A stretch of 64,000 nucleotides of DNA from positions 372,001-436,000 of the forward strand of contig NZ_LT559262.1 in the NCBI RefSeq assembly GCF_900083545.1, read 5' to 3'. Of the stretch, positions 7,680 to 17,246 are shown piece by piece. Position 1 is the first letter of the stretch. Each line of letters starts with the position of its first letter. A program made the position numbers and the translations under genes. A model generated the notes under the pieces. That model saw only the letters and a list, made by a program, of their open reading frames with translations. It ran no database searches and was not told the DNA's origin. The stretch comes from Alistipes provencensis. Lineage in GTDB: Bacteria > Bacteroidota > Bacteroidia > Bacteroidales > Rikenellaceae.

Positions 7680-10570
7680 TCCGATTTAGCGTTAGCAATC
7701 TGTTTTGCCGGCGTTCCCGACGGTTTTTTTAGCCGGTGATACTTCGGGGCCGGAGTTCCCAGCACCGGGTAGTCGTCGGCTCCCCATTCGATCTTCTGTG
7801 CCCGGGGTTTCCGGGTATCTCCCATCCCCGGAGGGTCCACCTGCGTGTCCCGTGCATGGTAGAGGATGTAATCCTCCTTGCCGTCGGGCGACTTGAAGAT
7901 GCTGTTGTGTCCCGTGCCGTAGACCCCGTTTTCGGGTGACTGACGGAAGACCGGCTGTGGGGATTTCTTCCAAGAGGCCGGGTCCAGCAGGTCGGCGTCA
8001 GTCGCGGCCGTCAACATGCCCAGCGCGTAATGGGGCGTCCAGACACCGCTGGCCGAGTAGAGGATGTGGATATACTTGCCGCGGGGGCTCTTCACCGGTT
8101 GGGGGCCCTCATTGACGAAGACTTTGTGAGCCGGATTCCAGCCCGACTCGTTGCGGTAATGGCGTTCCCAGTCCAACTCCGGCTTGGAGATCAGCACCCG
8201 CTCGGAATCCAGCGTCCAAGGGTTCTTCATCCGGGCGATGTAGATGCACTGCGTCTCGGTGTCGACACGGCGCGTCTGCCAGCCGGACCACACCATATAA
8301 AGAACGCCTTTGTGCTCGAAGACCGAGCCGTCGATAGCCCAGTTATTATCCTTGTCGGTGCTGATGCGCCCCTTCATCACGAACTCCCCGTCGAACGGAT
8401 CCGCATTGGGATTCTCCAGCACATACATCTGGTGGTTGTCCGAATTACCATCGTCAGCCGCATAGTAGACATACCATTTGCCGCCGATGTTGTGTATCTC
8501 CGGTGCCCAGAGGTTGTACTTGTTCGAGGGATCGGTCGGTATCCAGATCGTCTTTTGCCCGGCATTGCGGATGTCGGTCACGTCGCGGGTCTTCCACAGC
8601 ACCAGCCGGTCGACCATCGTGTGCATGTAATAATACCAGCCTCCGTGCTGCAAGGCCCAAGGATCAGGACCGTAATCGCACAGCGGATTGGCATAAGTCC
8701 CCTCCAAATCCTCGGGATTGCGGCTGAAGATGGCATGAATCAGTTTCGTATCGAATTTCGGCGTGCGGTCGTAATAGTAGACGCCGTTCTGCTCCTGCTC
8801 GACATCGGTGAGCTGGGTATAGCAATAGCCCCAGACCTGATCTTTCAGCTCCAGCAGGCCGTTGATCTGCCCCTCGAGTCGCTGCAGGAACTCCGCTTCG
8901 CTCTTCGGCGGCGTACCGTAACCCCACGACTCGGTCTGCGACTCCGCACCCTGATCCTTCGCCCACTTGATGCCGCCGACCTCGTCGATGAAGTAGGGCA
9001 TCTTCCCGTCGTATGCCGGAAACTCATAGCGGTCGTTCTGGCGCAGACCGTTGAAGCCGATGTTGGCCGGAGCGACCCCGGCGGGGTGCAGCGGCGTGCG
9101 GAAGAACTCACCGTCCTTATAGACGATATCCTTCAACTTGGCCGGGTCCTGCTCGTAGTTATGCACGGTCCAGATGTCGGTTTTGATGTGGGTGCCGCCG
9201 CTGGCATCGTTCACCGGACGGGTCGGGTCCAGCGCCTTGGTCAGGTCGTAGAGGTCCGCCGTGAAACGGGGATACTGCACCCGGTCGGGCCACCACTCCT
9301 CGTTCATCGGCGTCCAGATCAGCAGCGAGGGGTGGTTCCGGTCGCGGAGGACCAGCTCCGACCATTCGGTCAGGAAGTTGCGGGCCGCCTCGATGCCGTT
9401 GGCGTCCATGCCCCAACTGGGAGCCTCGCCCCAAGTGATGTAACCCAGACGGTCGGCCCAGTAGTAGAAACGCTCCTCGAAAGCCTTCTGGTGGAGGCGT
9501 GCGCCGTTGAACCCGGCGGCCATCGAGAGTTCGATATCACGCTTCAGCGCCTCGTCGGACGGGGCCGTCCAGATACCGTCGGGGTAAAATCCCTGATCGA
9601 GCACCAGCCGCTGATAGTAGGGCTTGTTGTTCAGGCAGATTTTGTTGCCCTCGATGTGGACCTTGCGCATGCCCGCATAGGAGTTCACCTCGTCCAACAC
9701 CTCCCCTTTCGCGTTCACGAGCCGGTAGGTGATGTCATAAAGGAACGGCGACTCCGGCGACCAGAGCTTCGGCCGCTTGATCGGAAGCACGGCGACCGAG
9801 CTGTTCGAAGCCTTCACCGCCGCGGACGCCACTATCTTACCGCCGTCCTTCACCGCAATCTGCAACGAATTGCCGCTCTCCGACCGGAACCGGGGCGTGA
9901 TGACCATCTGTCCTTGGTCGATGTCCGTCACGACCTGTGCAAAGAGCAGTCCGGCGGGGTCCACGGCCTCCATCCACACCGTCTGCCAGATACCCGTGGT
10001 GCGGGTGTAGTTGCAACCGTAGGAAGCATATTGAAGGTTCTGCTTCCCGGCGCCCTGCGTCGTCGAACGTACGTCGCTCGTGGCCCTAACGACCAGATGG
10101 TGACTTCTGCCGGGCGTAACCAGCCGCGTCAGGTCGACGCTGAACGACGAACTGCCCCCGAAATGGCGGGCGGCGAAAACCCCGTCGACATAAACCTCCG
10201 CATTGTAATAGACAGCCCCGAAGTTCAGCAGGATGTCTTTTCCGCTCCATGCCTCGGGAACCGCCACCTCGCGGTGGTACCAGATGCAGTTGATGAAATC
10301 GGTGTACCCGACGCCCGAAAGGGAACTCTCGGGACAGAACGGAACCGTGATCTTGCCCTCGAAAGAGGTCGCCTTCTCCAGTCCCCGTTCCAGCCCCGAC
10401 GCCGAGAAGTCGAACGTATAGTCCCACACTCCGTTCAAGTTCATCCACGCCGTCCGTTCGAACTGAGGGCGGGGATACTCCCCGCGGGGAATATCCGAGG
10501 CATTTGCCTGAAATGCCGTTCCGGCGGCAAACAGCGCCGCGATCAAAAGTTTCTTTATTTCCATAATCAT
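7676..10570 (-). CDS. GH2-GH43 bifunctional glycoside hydrolase
   Basis: A 964-residue secreted fusion. Residues about 30-610 are GH2: sugar-binding jelly roll, Ig-like domain and TIM barrel, with acid/base Glu in TPMNEEWWPD (about 423) and nucleophile Glu in YFIDEVGG (about 527). Residues about 622-955 are a complete GH43 propeller, with Asp in DYGPDPWA, Asp in WAIDGSVFEH and Glu in FVNEGPQPVK. Signal peptide ends near FQANA. GH2 would remove a beta-linked galactosyl, glucuronyl or similar cap and GH43 an arabinosyl or xylosyl unit, so one protein may strip a two-sugar side chain. Starts overlap with the neighbours on both sides (ATGA), showing tight coupling with GH115 and GH43. Specificity of either half is not determined. 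Confidence 0.9.
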   Translation of the reverse strand: MIMEIKKLLIAALFAAGTAFQANASDIPRGEYPRPQFERTAWMNLNGVWDYTFDFSASGLERGLEKATSFEGKITVPFCPESSLSGVGYTDFINCIWYHREVAVPEAWSGKDILLNFGAVYYNAEVYVDGVFAARHFGGSSSFSVDLTRLVTPGRSHHLVVRATSDVRSTTQGAGKQNLQYASYGCNYTRTTGIWQTVWMEAVDPAGLLFAQVVTDIDQGQMVITPRFRSESGNSLQIAVKDGGKIVASAAVKASNSSVAVLPIKRPKLWSPESPFLYDITYRLVNAKGEVLDEVNSYAGMRKVHIEGNKICLNNKPYYQRLVLDQGFYPDGIWTAPSDEALKRDIELSMAAGFNGARLHQKAFEERFYYWADRLGYITWGEAPSWGMDANGIEAARNFLTEWSELVLRDRNHPSLLIWTPMNEEWWPDRVQYPRFTADLYDLTKALDPTRPVNDASGGTHIKTDIWTVHNYEQDPAKLKDIVYKDGEFFRTPLHPAGVAPANIGFNGLRQNDRYEFPAYDGKMPYFIDEVGGIKWAKDQGAESQTESWGYGTPPKSEAEFLQRLEGQINGLLELKDQVWGYCYTQLTDVEQEQNGVYYYDRTPKFDTKLIHAIFSRNPEDLEGTYANPLCDYGPDPWALQHGGWYYYMHTMVDRLVLWKTRDVTDIRNAGQKTIWIPTDPSNKYNLWAPEIHNIGGKWYVYYAADDGNSDNHQMYVLENPNADPFDGEFVMKGRISTDKDNNWAIDGSVFEHKGVLYMVWSGWQTRRVDTETQCIYIARMKNPWTLDSERVLISKPELDWERHYRNESGWNPAHKVFVNEGPQPVKSPRGKYIHILYSASGVWTPHYALGMLTAATDADLLDPASWKKSPQPVFRQSPENGVYGTGHNSIFKSPDGKEDYILYHARDTQVDPPGMGDTRKPRAQKIEWGADDYPVLGTPAPKYHRLKKPSGTPAKQIANAKSE

Positions 10571-13467
10571 TTCACATAAGTCACATCAGGTCCCAAGTAG
10601 GAGCGCTTCATGCCGCCGAAATCGATCACCACCTTCTGGACAATCACACCCGGATCGGCGCAGATCAGCCGGAGCGTATGCCGGCCCGGTTTGTCGATAT
10701 TGAAACTGAACGCACTGACGGCGCTGTTCCGGAAGACGTTCAGCCGCCACTGGCTGGAATACTCTTTGGCGTCGGTGGTCATCCACTGCACCATGCCGTC
10801 GTCGATCATCACCCCGTAGCGGGTGTCGCGCTTCGAATCGACGGGGAACAGCGGCAGGGCATAGGCATAGACCGTCACCCGTCCGGCGTTGAACGTGTAG
10901 AAATCGTATTCCGCTGCGGGAGCGCGGTCGGTGAACCACATGTTCTGCGTCGGCGCAACGGCCTCACCCAACTGCACGCAGTCGTTCTCATAGCCCAGCC
11001 CCTTTACCGTGCGGATACGGATATCGTCGTTCTCCCTTTTGCGGTGGAAGCGTCCGGCGTTGATCGACACGCAGCCGTTCTCCTCGACATAGAGTCCGCG
11101 CAGTTCCTCCACAGCAGGCGATGCGGGATTGAATACCGGCACGAAGACCGTCTCCCGCCGGTTGCCCGACACGATCTCGACCTCACCCACGAGGTCCCCG
11201 ACAGGCACCTTCGTCCAGTCTATAGCAACGGCGATCCGCTCCTGCAGGGCTGTCCGTCCGGCGGTGCGGTCCAACCGTATCCACTCGTCCGACGGCATCG
11301 CCGTCCACTCGAACTCCCCGCCGCCGCGGTTGTAAAGTTCGATGAAATTCCCGCGCTTCGTATAGGGATTCACGCAGGGCAGCACCTTCACCGACGACAC
11401 CCCGTAGGTGCAGTCGTCGCCCGGCACGAAGATCTGCATGTCGGCCCCGGCCGGGACCTCCAGCCGCTCCACGGGCGGCATCTCCTGATAGGTCGCAGTC
11501 CAGCCCGGAGAAACGGACATCATGTGGTTCCATTTCCCGTCCAGCAGGGAGTTGTATTTCTCGGTATAGCAGGCGAGACTGTCGTGGTAAGCCTGCGCCC
11601 TTTGGGCCAGCAGGTTGGTAGCGGCACGTCCCTGTCGGGCGTACCAGCGGTTCTGCTGCGCCGTCAGCATCTTCCCGTTCATCAGCGCCGATCCTTTCAC
11701 CGGATAGTGGACCAATTCGAAATAGGCCGCCCGGAAAGCCTCCGGCAATGCATTCAACAACCGTTCGCTCTTCGCAGCGATGCGGTCGTAGGCCGCCATG
11801 CGGCGCTCCGCCTCGTTGTAGTTGACAAAAGAAAAATCGGTGTCGACGACCCGTTCGCGGTCGTGGTGGTTGTTCCACTCGTAGCCCCACCCCATCGCTT
11901 CGGGCTTATGCTGAAAACCCAGCAGATAATAGTTGTCCATGATGTCGGCCAGCTCGGCGCGATAACGGGCTCCGAAGACCGAAGCGAGATACTCCGCCGG
12001 GAAAGCATGGGCGCTGTCGAAATCGAAGCGGTCGATATCCCACGCCATGTCGAGGAAGAACTTCATGCCCAGCTCCCCGGGCTTGATATCGCCGACGTTA
12101 AGCAGCCAATAGCGGCCGGCACCCGTGTCGTAGGCCTTGCGCATCTCCTCATAGATCAGCGTCGGCGGCGTGGTGTTGAGCCACAGGTAGTCGTGCGGCT
12201 CCCCGCAGTAGGAGATGTGGTAATAGACGCCCGAACCGCCGTGACGCAACTGCTCTTCTTTGTTGCTCAGGCGTTTCAGGTAGCCGAAATTATCGTCGGG
12301 CCAGACCAGCGTGACGTGGTCGGGAACCCGCAGTCCCCGCTCGTAAATGTCCATCACCTCCTTGTAGGGGACGAAGAGTTGGGGAATGGAGTCGATGTTA
12401 CGGTCGATATGTTTGCTCAGGATGGCCCGCTGGTCGCTGAGGACCTCTTCCATCAGGCTCACTTCGCGCTCTTTGGTGACCCCGACCAGCCCCGCATCGT
12501 GGATGCCGCGCATGGCCAGCGTGTAGAAATTCTCGTAACGGCCGTTTTCGGAGATGCGCTTGTCCAGCACGCGGTTGATCCCCTCCTTGTTGGTGATGTA
12601 GTTCCACTCGCCCATCGTCTCCCGGTCCCATTCGGTCACGTTGTTGAACAGCAGAGGCTCGCAGTGCGAGGAGGTCATGACGATCCCGTAACGGTCGGCC
12701 ACCTCCTTGTTCTCCGGGTATTTGTTGAACGCCCCCGAGCCCGGATGCATGGCCGGGGCCAGCATGTTGCCCTTCATCCGCAGGATCAGTTCGCAAACCC
12801 GGGCATAGGTCTTGGGACCGATATCACCCAACTCCGGATCGGAGGTCTTCGCCGCCCAAGGGGTGATTCCCCACCCCTCGTCGTTGATAAAGATGCCCCG
12901 GTATTTCACCGAAGGGGCTTTCGAAACATATTCACGGGTGGTCAGCCAAAGGGCCGTGCGCCGCTCCACAGGTACGTCCGCCCACCAGTAGAGCGGCGAG
13001 ACACCCATGGCCTCGGAGAGCGCGAAAGCGCCGTAGGCCGCACCCCGGCGGTCGCATCCGGCGATGACGAGCGCCCGGCGGACTCCCCGCACGGGATTGT
13101 CCACGACCTTCAATACATATTGCTCCCAGCCGCCGCGGATGGCCGAAACGTCCAGCCGTCCCTGCCGCACGAGTTCGTCGATGAAGCGGTTGCGCCCCAG
13201 CGTACCGATCACGACGACGTTCCGCCCCGCGGGTTCCGACACGGAGACGGCGGCGGCCGTGCCCGTCACCCGTCCGATGTCCCCGGCGAAGAGCTCCGCA
13301 ACGGTCTTCACAGCCTCGTGATCGGCCGCATCGACGAACACACCGCAGGCACGGCCGTCGGCGAACAACGCGAAGTCCGAAGCGCCCTGCGGCCGGGAGG
13401 TTATCTCCGGCTGCGCCGAGGCGGCGATGCCGCAAAGCGATAAGAGCAATATCAGTAGTTTCTTCAT
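10567..13467 (-). CDS. GH115 xylan alpha-1,2-glucuronidase
   Basis: A 966-residue secreted protein (signal ending AASAQ) with the GH115 layout: an N-terminal alpha/beta domain (VVIGTLGRN, YGAFALSEAMGVSPLYWWAD), a central barrel with KYRGIFINDEGWGITPWA, AMHPGSGAFNKYP, SSHCEPLLFNNVTEWD and LVWPDDNFGY, then helical and C-terminal beta domains. GH115 enzymes remove glucuronic acid and 4-O-methyl-glucuronic acid from both internal and terminal xylose units of glucuronoxylan. This enzyme therefore defines the PUL target as a glucuronoxylan and predicts release of a methylated uronic acid. A 158-bp gap before it holds repeats like those near the regulator, so a secondary promoter is possible. Confidence 0.95.
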   Translation of the reverse strand: MKKLLILLLSLCGIAASAQPEITSRPQGASDFALFADGRACGVFVDAADHEAVKTVAELFAGDIGRVTGTAAAVSVSEPAGRNVVVIGTLGRNRFIDELVRQGRLDVSAIRGGWEQYVLKVVDNPVRGVRRALVIAGCDRRGAAYGAFALSEAMGVSPLYWWADVPVERRTALWLTTREYVSKAPSVKYRGIFINDEGWGITPWAAKTSDPELGDIGPKTYARVCELILRMKGNMLAPAMHPGSGAFNKYPENKEVADRYGIVMTSSHCEPLLFNNVTEWDRETMGEWNYITNKEGINRVLDKRISENGRYENFYTLAMRGIHDAGLVGVTKEREVSLMEEVLSDQRAILSKHIDRNIDSIPQLFVPYKEVMDIYERGLRVPDHVTLVWPDDNFGYLKRLSNKEEQLRHGGSGVYYHISYCGEPHDYLWLNTTPPTLIYEEMRKAYDTGAGRYWLLNVGDIKPGELGMKFFLDMAWDIDRFDFDSAHAFPAEYLASVFGARYRAELADIMDNYYLLGFQHKPEAMGWGYEWNNHHDRERVVDTDFSFVNYNEAERRMAAYDRIAAKSERLLNALPEAFRAAYFELVHYPVKGSALMNGKMLTAQQNRWYARQGRAATNLLAQRAQAYHDSLACYTEKYNSLLDGKWNHMMSVSPGWTATYQEMPPVERLEVPAGADMQIFVPGDDCTYGVSSVKVLPCVNPYTKRGNFIELYNRGGGEFEWTAMPSDEWIRLDRTAGRTALQERIAVAIDWTKVPVGDLVGEVEIVSGNRRETVFVPVFNPASPAVEELRGLYVEENGCVSINAGRFHRKRENDDIRIRTVKGLGYENDCVQLGEAVAPTQNMWFTDRAPAAEYDFYTFNAGRVTVYAYALPLFPVDSKRDTRYGVMIDDGMVQWMTTDAKEYSSQWRLNVFRNSAVSAFSFNIDKPGRHTLRLICADPGVIVQKVVIDFGGMKRSYLGPDVTYVK

Positions 13468-13625
13468 TCCGGTTGTAAAATTAAAAGGTTTACCGTTTTA
13501 TGCCCGCCATTATTCGGTCAAAAAATAACACTATTTGCCCAACCGATAATACGTTTTGCCAAATCAGTACCGACAGGGGCCGAATAGCCCGAATCTGCCG
13601 CATTTTTGCGTTCTTCTGCCAGCGG
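13468..13625 (-). promoter_or_regulatory. Intergenic gap with possible internal PUL promoter and regulator-type repeats
   Basis: This is the longest gap inside the operon. TTTGCC occurs at 13534-13539 and again at 13555-13560 (21 bp apart), within TATTTGCCCA and GTTTTGCCAAA. The same word is repeated 20 bp apart upstream of the operon (29643 and 29663). A TATTTTTTG read on the minus strand (13519-13527) resembles the -7 element with one extra base. Together these suggest an internal, regulator-responsive promoter for GH115 and the downstream enzymes. This is inferred by eye only. Confidence 0.4.
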
Positions 13626-14876
13626 TTACCGTCTCCGGATCGCCGAAAGCCGGACCGCGAAAAGAATGATGTAGAGGTAGAACAACAGCAGGCAGCACAG
13701 TGCGGCCGAGGTTCCGACGGTCAGGGCCCGTTCACCGAAGCTCTGCTGCAGGGCGCCCATCAGCGGAGGCAGCACTGCGCCGCCGATGGCGAAGGTGCAG
13801 ATGATGCCCGAAGCCCGTTTGGTATGTTCGCCCAAATCCTCCGATGCAAGGTTGAAGATGCTTCCCCACATGATCGAGTTGAAGAATCCGCAAAGCAGCA
13901 TCAGCACGATCGACAGCGCCCCGCCGATCGAGAGCGACACACCCAGCAGCGTCATGGCCATCAACGAACAAAAGACCATCGCCGTACGGACCTTCACCCG
14001 GCGCAGGATCACGGCGCCGAACAGGCGTCCGACCATCAATCCGCCCCAATAGATCGCCAGCACGCCCGCCCCGCGCCACTCGGTTCCCAGAAAGGAGATC
14101 GAGTCGATGCCCAAGGCCCGCATTCTGTCGGGCAGGAAACTCGGGATGCCGACCTCAACGCCCATGTAGACGAAGATCGCCACGGCGCCGTAGAGCAGGT
14201 GGGGACATTTGTAGGGACTTCCCGTAACCGGTCCGTCGCCCGCCTGCTCCCGGATCTCCGGCAGGCGAAGGAAATAAAGCACAAAGCTAAGCGCCAACGC
14301 AATCGCCGCGATGACCAGAAACGGAATCTGCACATTGGTCGGGTCGGCCCGAAGCTCGGCCGGAGCATCCCCGCCAACCGCCTCTGCGGAGATCAGCACG
14401 GCGACGAACAGCGGAGCCACCACCGTGGCCGCGGAGTTGAAGAAGCCCACCAGATTGAGCCGGCTGGCCGCCCCGGCGGGATCGCCCAACGCCAGCACAT
14501 AGGGGTTCAGCACGATCTGCAGCAGGGCGACGCCCAGCGCCACGACGAACATCGAGGCCAGAAACGCCGGGTAACCCAGCATGACAGCGGGATAGACGAG
14601 CACGAAGCCCGCGCCCACGACGACCAGCGACAGCACGGCGGAAGCCTTGTAGCCCAGCCGGTTCAGCAGGCAGGACAGCGGCACGGAAAACAGATAGGCC
14701 CCGAAAAAGGCAGTGTTCACCAGTTGTTTCTCCGAAAAGGAGAGCATCCACTTACTCGAAGCGAGGAAGTCGATGAGCGAATTATTCATCGTCGTGATGA
14801 ATCCCACCATGAAGAACAGGATGGACATCACGATCATCGGGAAAAGGTAGCGGTTTCTTTCGGTTTTGAGGTTCAT
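13626..14876 (-). CDS. MFS sugar:H+ symporter (FucP/glucose-galactose type)
   Basis: A 416-residue integral inner-membrane protein with about 12 hydrophobic segments. The N-terminus (SILFFMVGFITTMNNSLI) and the LQIVLNPYVLALGDP and SRLNLVGFFNSAATVVAP segments are typical of the FucP/GluP branch of the major facilitator superfamily. It should import a monosaccharide or small glycoside from the periplasm in symport with protons. In this operon, between GH127/146 and GH115, the likely cargo is arabinose, xylose, galactose or a uronic acid; sequence does not decide. It starts 28 bp after the stop of the GH127/146 gene. Confidence 0.88.
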   Translation of the reverse strand: MNLKTERNRYLFPMIVMSILFFMVGFITTMNNSLIDFLASSKWMLSFSEKQLVNTAFFGAYLFSVPLSCLLNRLGYKASAVLSLVVVGAGFVLVYPAVMLGYPAFLASMFVVALGVALLQIVLNPYVLALGDPAGAASRLNLVGFFNSAATVVAPLFVAVLISAEAVGGDAPAELRADPTNVQIPFLVIAAIALALSFVLYFLRLPEIREQAGDGPVTGSPYKCPHLLYGAVAIFVYMGVEVGIPSFLPDRMRALGIDSISFLGTEWRGAGVLAIYWGGLMVGRLFGAVILRRVKVRTAMVFCSLMAMTLLGVSLSIGGALSIVLMLLCGFFNSIMWGSIFNLASEDLGEHTKRASGIICTFAIGGAVLPPLMGALQQSFGERALTVGTSAALCCLLLFYLYIILFAVRLSAIRRR

Positions 14877-14903
14877 GACGTGTAGTTGTTTCAGAAAAAG
14901 CGG

Positions 14904-17237
14904 TTACTCTTTGCGCACCATCCGGACGCCGAACAGGCCGCCGGCATAGTTGCCGGGGTGCGAACGGAAGCAGACCGTGATCCGCTCCCGACCTTGGGTC
15001 AGGACACTCGGGAGGTCGTAAACGGCCTCGAAAAAGCGGGGTCCGTGTTCGCCCGTGAGGGATACGGTCCTCAGCAGCGTGCCGTCGATCAGGATGTCGA
15101 AATTCCGCTTGTCGCGGTCGGCGCCCCAGAACTCGCAGATCATCTGCATCGGCTGCCGGGGATCGACTTTCACCTCGAAAGAGAACCAGCCGTCGAAGGC
15201 GTGGCGGAACGCACGGCCGTTGGCATTGCCGGCATCGGAGCGCTCCGATTTCAGGTTGTGATCCCGTTCGGGCTGCATCTCGCCGATGCGAAAAAGGTCG
15301 GTGGTCCGGGCTTCCAGCGCCTGCTGAGCCGCGATGATCGTGCGGTATTCCTGCTCGCGAACCACCCATTCCTGCGGGGTGAAGAGGTCGAAATAGACGG
15401 CGTGCTTGCGGCCGTGGAGCCCGTAGAACGGCACCAGCGGAAGCTGCGGATCGACAGTCGTACGGGCCGTGAAATGCAGCGGTTCTCCGGGAACGGGCTG
15501 CACGGCATCCGTCGCGGAACCGTTCTCCGACACGAAGCAGGGAATGTCATAGACCTGCACCTCCCCCTCACCCAGTGGCGCCGCCAACAATACGGGACCG
15601 TAAAAGAAGGCTGCGCGGCGGGGATTGTCGGGCATGGCGACAGTATGGACGCTCATCGGGAATTCGACGGTGAGGGTCGTGCGGTCGGACCACTTTTCAT
15701 TCAGCGTGACATAGGAACCGGGAACTCCGTCGACGGCCTTTTCCCGGCCGTTCAGCCTGACCTTCATCCCCTGCGCCGCCCATTCGGGCCAGCGGATATG
15801 CAGCGGGAAGCGCTGCGCCTTTCCTTTGAAGGAGATCGTAATTTTCGGCTCGGCCGGGAAACGGGTCTCCATCCGCACCTCCATCCCCCGCTCTTTCCAG
15901 TCGAGGAGGGTCGGGATGAAGAGGTTCACAAAAAGGCCCTTATCCTTCACCGACTCGAAAAAGACACTCTCGGCATATTTCACATGATTCTCCAGCCCGG
16001 TCCCCACGCAGCACCAGAAAGCGTCGAACGGAGTGCTGAAAATCTTCTCGGTCCCCGATCCCAGCGGCAGGCAGTAGCAGACCATGCCGTCGTCGGGATT
16101 CTGCGACGCCAGAATGTGGTTGTAGAGCGCCCGCTCGTAATAGTCCATGTAGGCGGCCTTGGCCTCCCAGCCGAACAAGTGCCGGGTGAGCTTCAGCATG
16201 TTGTAGGTGTTGCAGGTCTCGGTAGTGAAGGCCCCCAGACGGTCGTTCAGCCGGTCGGGAAACCCGAAAAGCTCATGGTTGCTGTTGCCGCCGTTGGCAT
16301 AACTGTGGTGGTTGACCACCCTGTCCCAGAAGAACCCGGCGATGCGCCGCTCTTCGGCATCGCCCGTCAACTCGTAGATACGGGCCTCGCCGACGATCTT
16401 GGGAATCTGCGTGTTCGCGTGCTTTCCGTTCAGTTCATCGCGCCCCTGCTTCATCGGGTCGAGCACAGCCCGGTGGTGGAATTTGCGGGCCAGAGCCAGA
16501 TAAGCCCCGTTGCCCGTCAGGGCATACATCTCGGCCAGCGACTCGTTCATCCCGCCGAACTCGCTCCGGAGCATCACCTGAAACTGCTCGTCGGAGAGGT
16601 GGCTGAAACTGGCGACGGCCCAGTCCGTCAGGCCGACAGCCACGGTTTTCGCCTGCTCGTTACCCGCATAGCGGTAAGCGTCGATAAGCCCGGCCCACAG
16701 CTTATGCAGCGTGTACCAAGGAACCCAGCTCCCGTTCAGGTCGAAACCCTCAGTGCGAATGTCCCCTGCGGAGACCTCTTTCCAGATGCGGTCCTCGTTC
16801 GGCATCGCACCGACATACCCTGTTCCCCGCGCCTGCTGGCACACGGCCAACTCGCCGACGGTATAAGCGACGCGCTCACGGAACCGCTCGTCGCCGCTGG
16901 CCGCATACATCCGCGAACAGGCCGAAAGATAGTGCCCCAGCGTATGCCCGGAGATGTCCATCGTCTCCCAGCCGCCGTAGATGGCGCCTTTCGGCAGCAG
17001 TCCGGCGTTCTTGTGAAAGCGGTTCAGCAGGCGGTCCGGCTCCAGTGAGAGCAGCCACGCGCCGTCCTTGTCCATGGCGTGTTTGAACGGACTCCCCTCC
17101 AACAGCCTCAGGTCGGAGAGCGGGAACGCCCGCGCCTCGGGTACGACGGCATCGGGGACCACCGTCTTCGACGCATCCTGCGCCGCCGCGACAAAGACCG
17201 TCAGCGACAGGAAAAGCGATAACAGGGTATGTTTCAT
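14904..17237 (-). CDS. GH127/GH146-type beta-L-arabinofuranosidase (DUF1680)
   Basis: A 777-residue secreted protein (signal ending VFVAAAQ) of the former DUF1680 family. The alpha/alpha barrel begins with LRLLEGSPFKHAMD and GGWETMDISGHTLGHYLSA. The zinc/cysteine centre is visible: a Glu and Cys near residue 386 (GMVCYCLPLGSG) and the FWCCVGTGLENH pair near residue 408. In this family one Cys acts as the nucleophile and zinc holds it in place. A C-terminal beta domain (about 620-777) follows. Characterised members remove beta-L-arabinofuranose, a rarer linkage than the alpha form cut by GH51 and GH43. It follows the methyltransferase gene by only 9 bp, so it is co-transcribed with the corrinoid module. 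Confidence 0.88.
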   Translation of the reverse strand: MKHTLLSLFLSLTVFVAAAQDASKTVVPDAVVPEARAFPLSDLRLLEGSPFKHAMDKDGAWLLSLEPDRLLNRFHKNAGLLPKGAIYGGWETMDISGHTLGHYLSACSRMYAASGDERFRERVAYTVGELAVCQQARGTGYVGAMPNEDRIWKEVSAGDIRTEGFDLNGSWVPWYTLHKLWAGLIDAYRYAGNEQAKTVAVGLTDWAVASFSHLSDEQFQVMLRSEFGGMNESLAEMYALTGNGAYLALARKFHHRAVLDPMKQGRDELNGKHANTQIPKIVGEARIYELTGDAEERRIAGFFWDRVVNHHSYANGGNSNHELFGFPDRLNDRLGAFTTETCNTYNMLKLTRHLFGWEAKAAYMDYYERALYNHILASQNPDDGMVCYCLPLGSGTEKIFSTPFDAFWCCVGTGLENHVKYAESVFFESVKDKGLFVNLFIPTLLDWKERGMEVRMETRFPAEPKITISFKGKAQRFPLHIRWPEWAAQGMKVRLNGREKAVDGVPGSYVTLNEKWSDRTTLTVEFPMSVHTVAMPDNPRRAAFFYGPVLLAAPLGEGEVQVYDIPCFVSENGSATDAVQPVPGEPLHFTARTTVDPQLPLVPFYGLHGRKHAVYFDLFTPQEWVVREQEYRTIIAAQQALEARTTDLFRIGEMQPERDHNLKSERSDAGNANGRAFRHAFDGWFSFEVKVDPRQPMQMICEFWGADRDKRNFDILIDGTLLRTVSLTGEHGPRFFEAVYDLPSVLTQGRERITVCFRSHPGNYAGGLFGVRMVRKE

Positions 17238-17246
17238 CGGCCGGGA

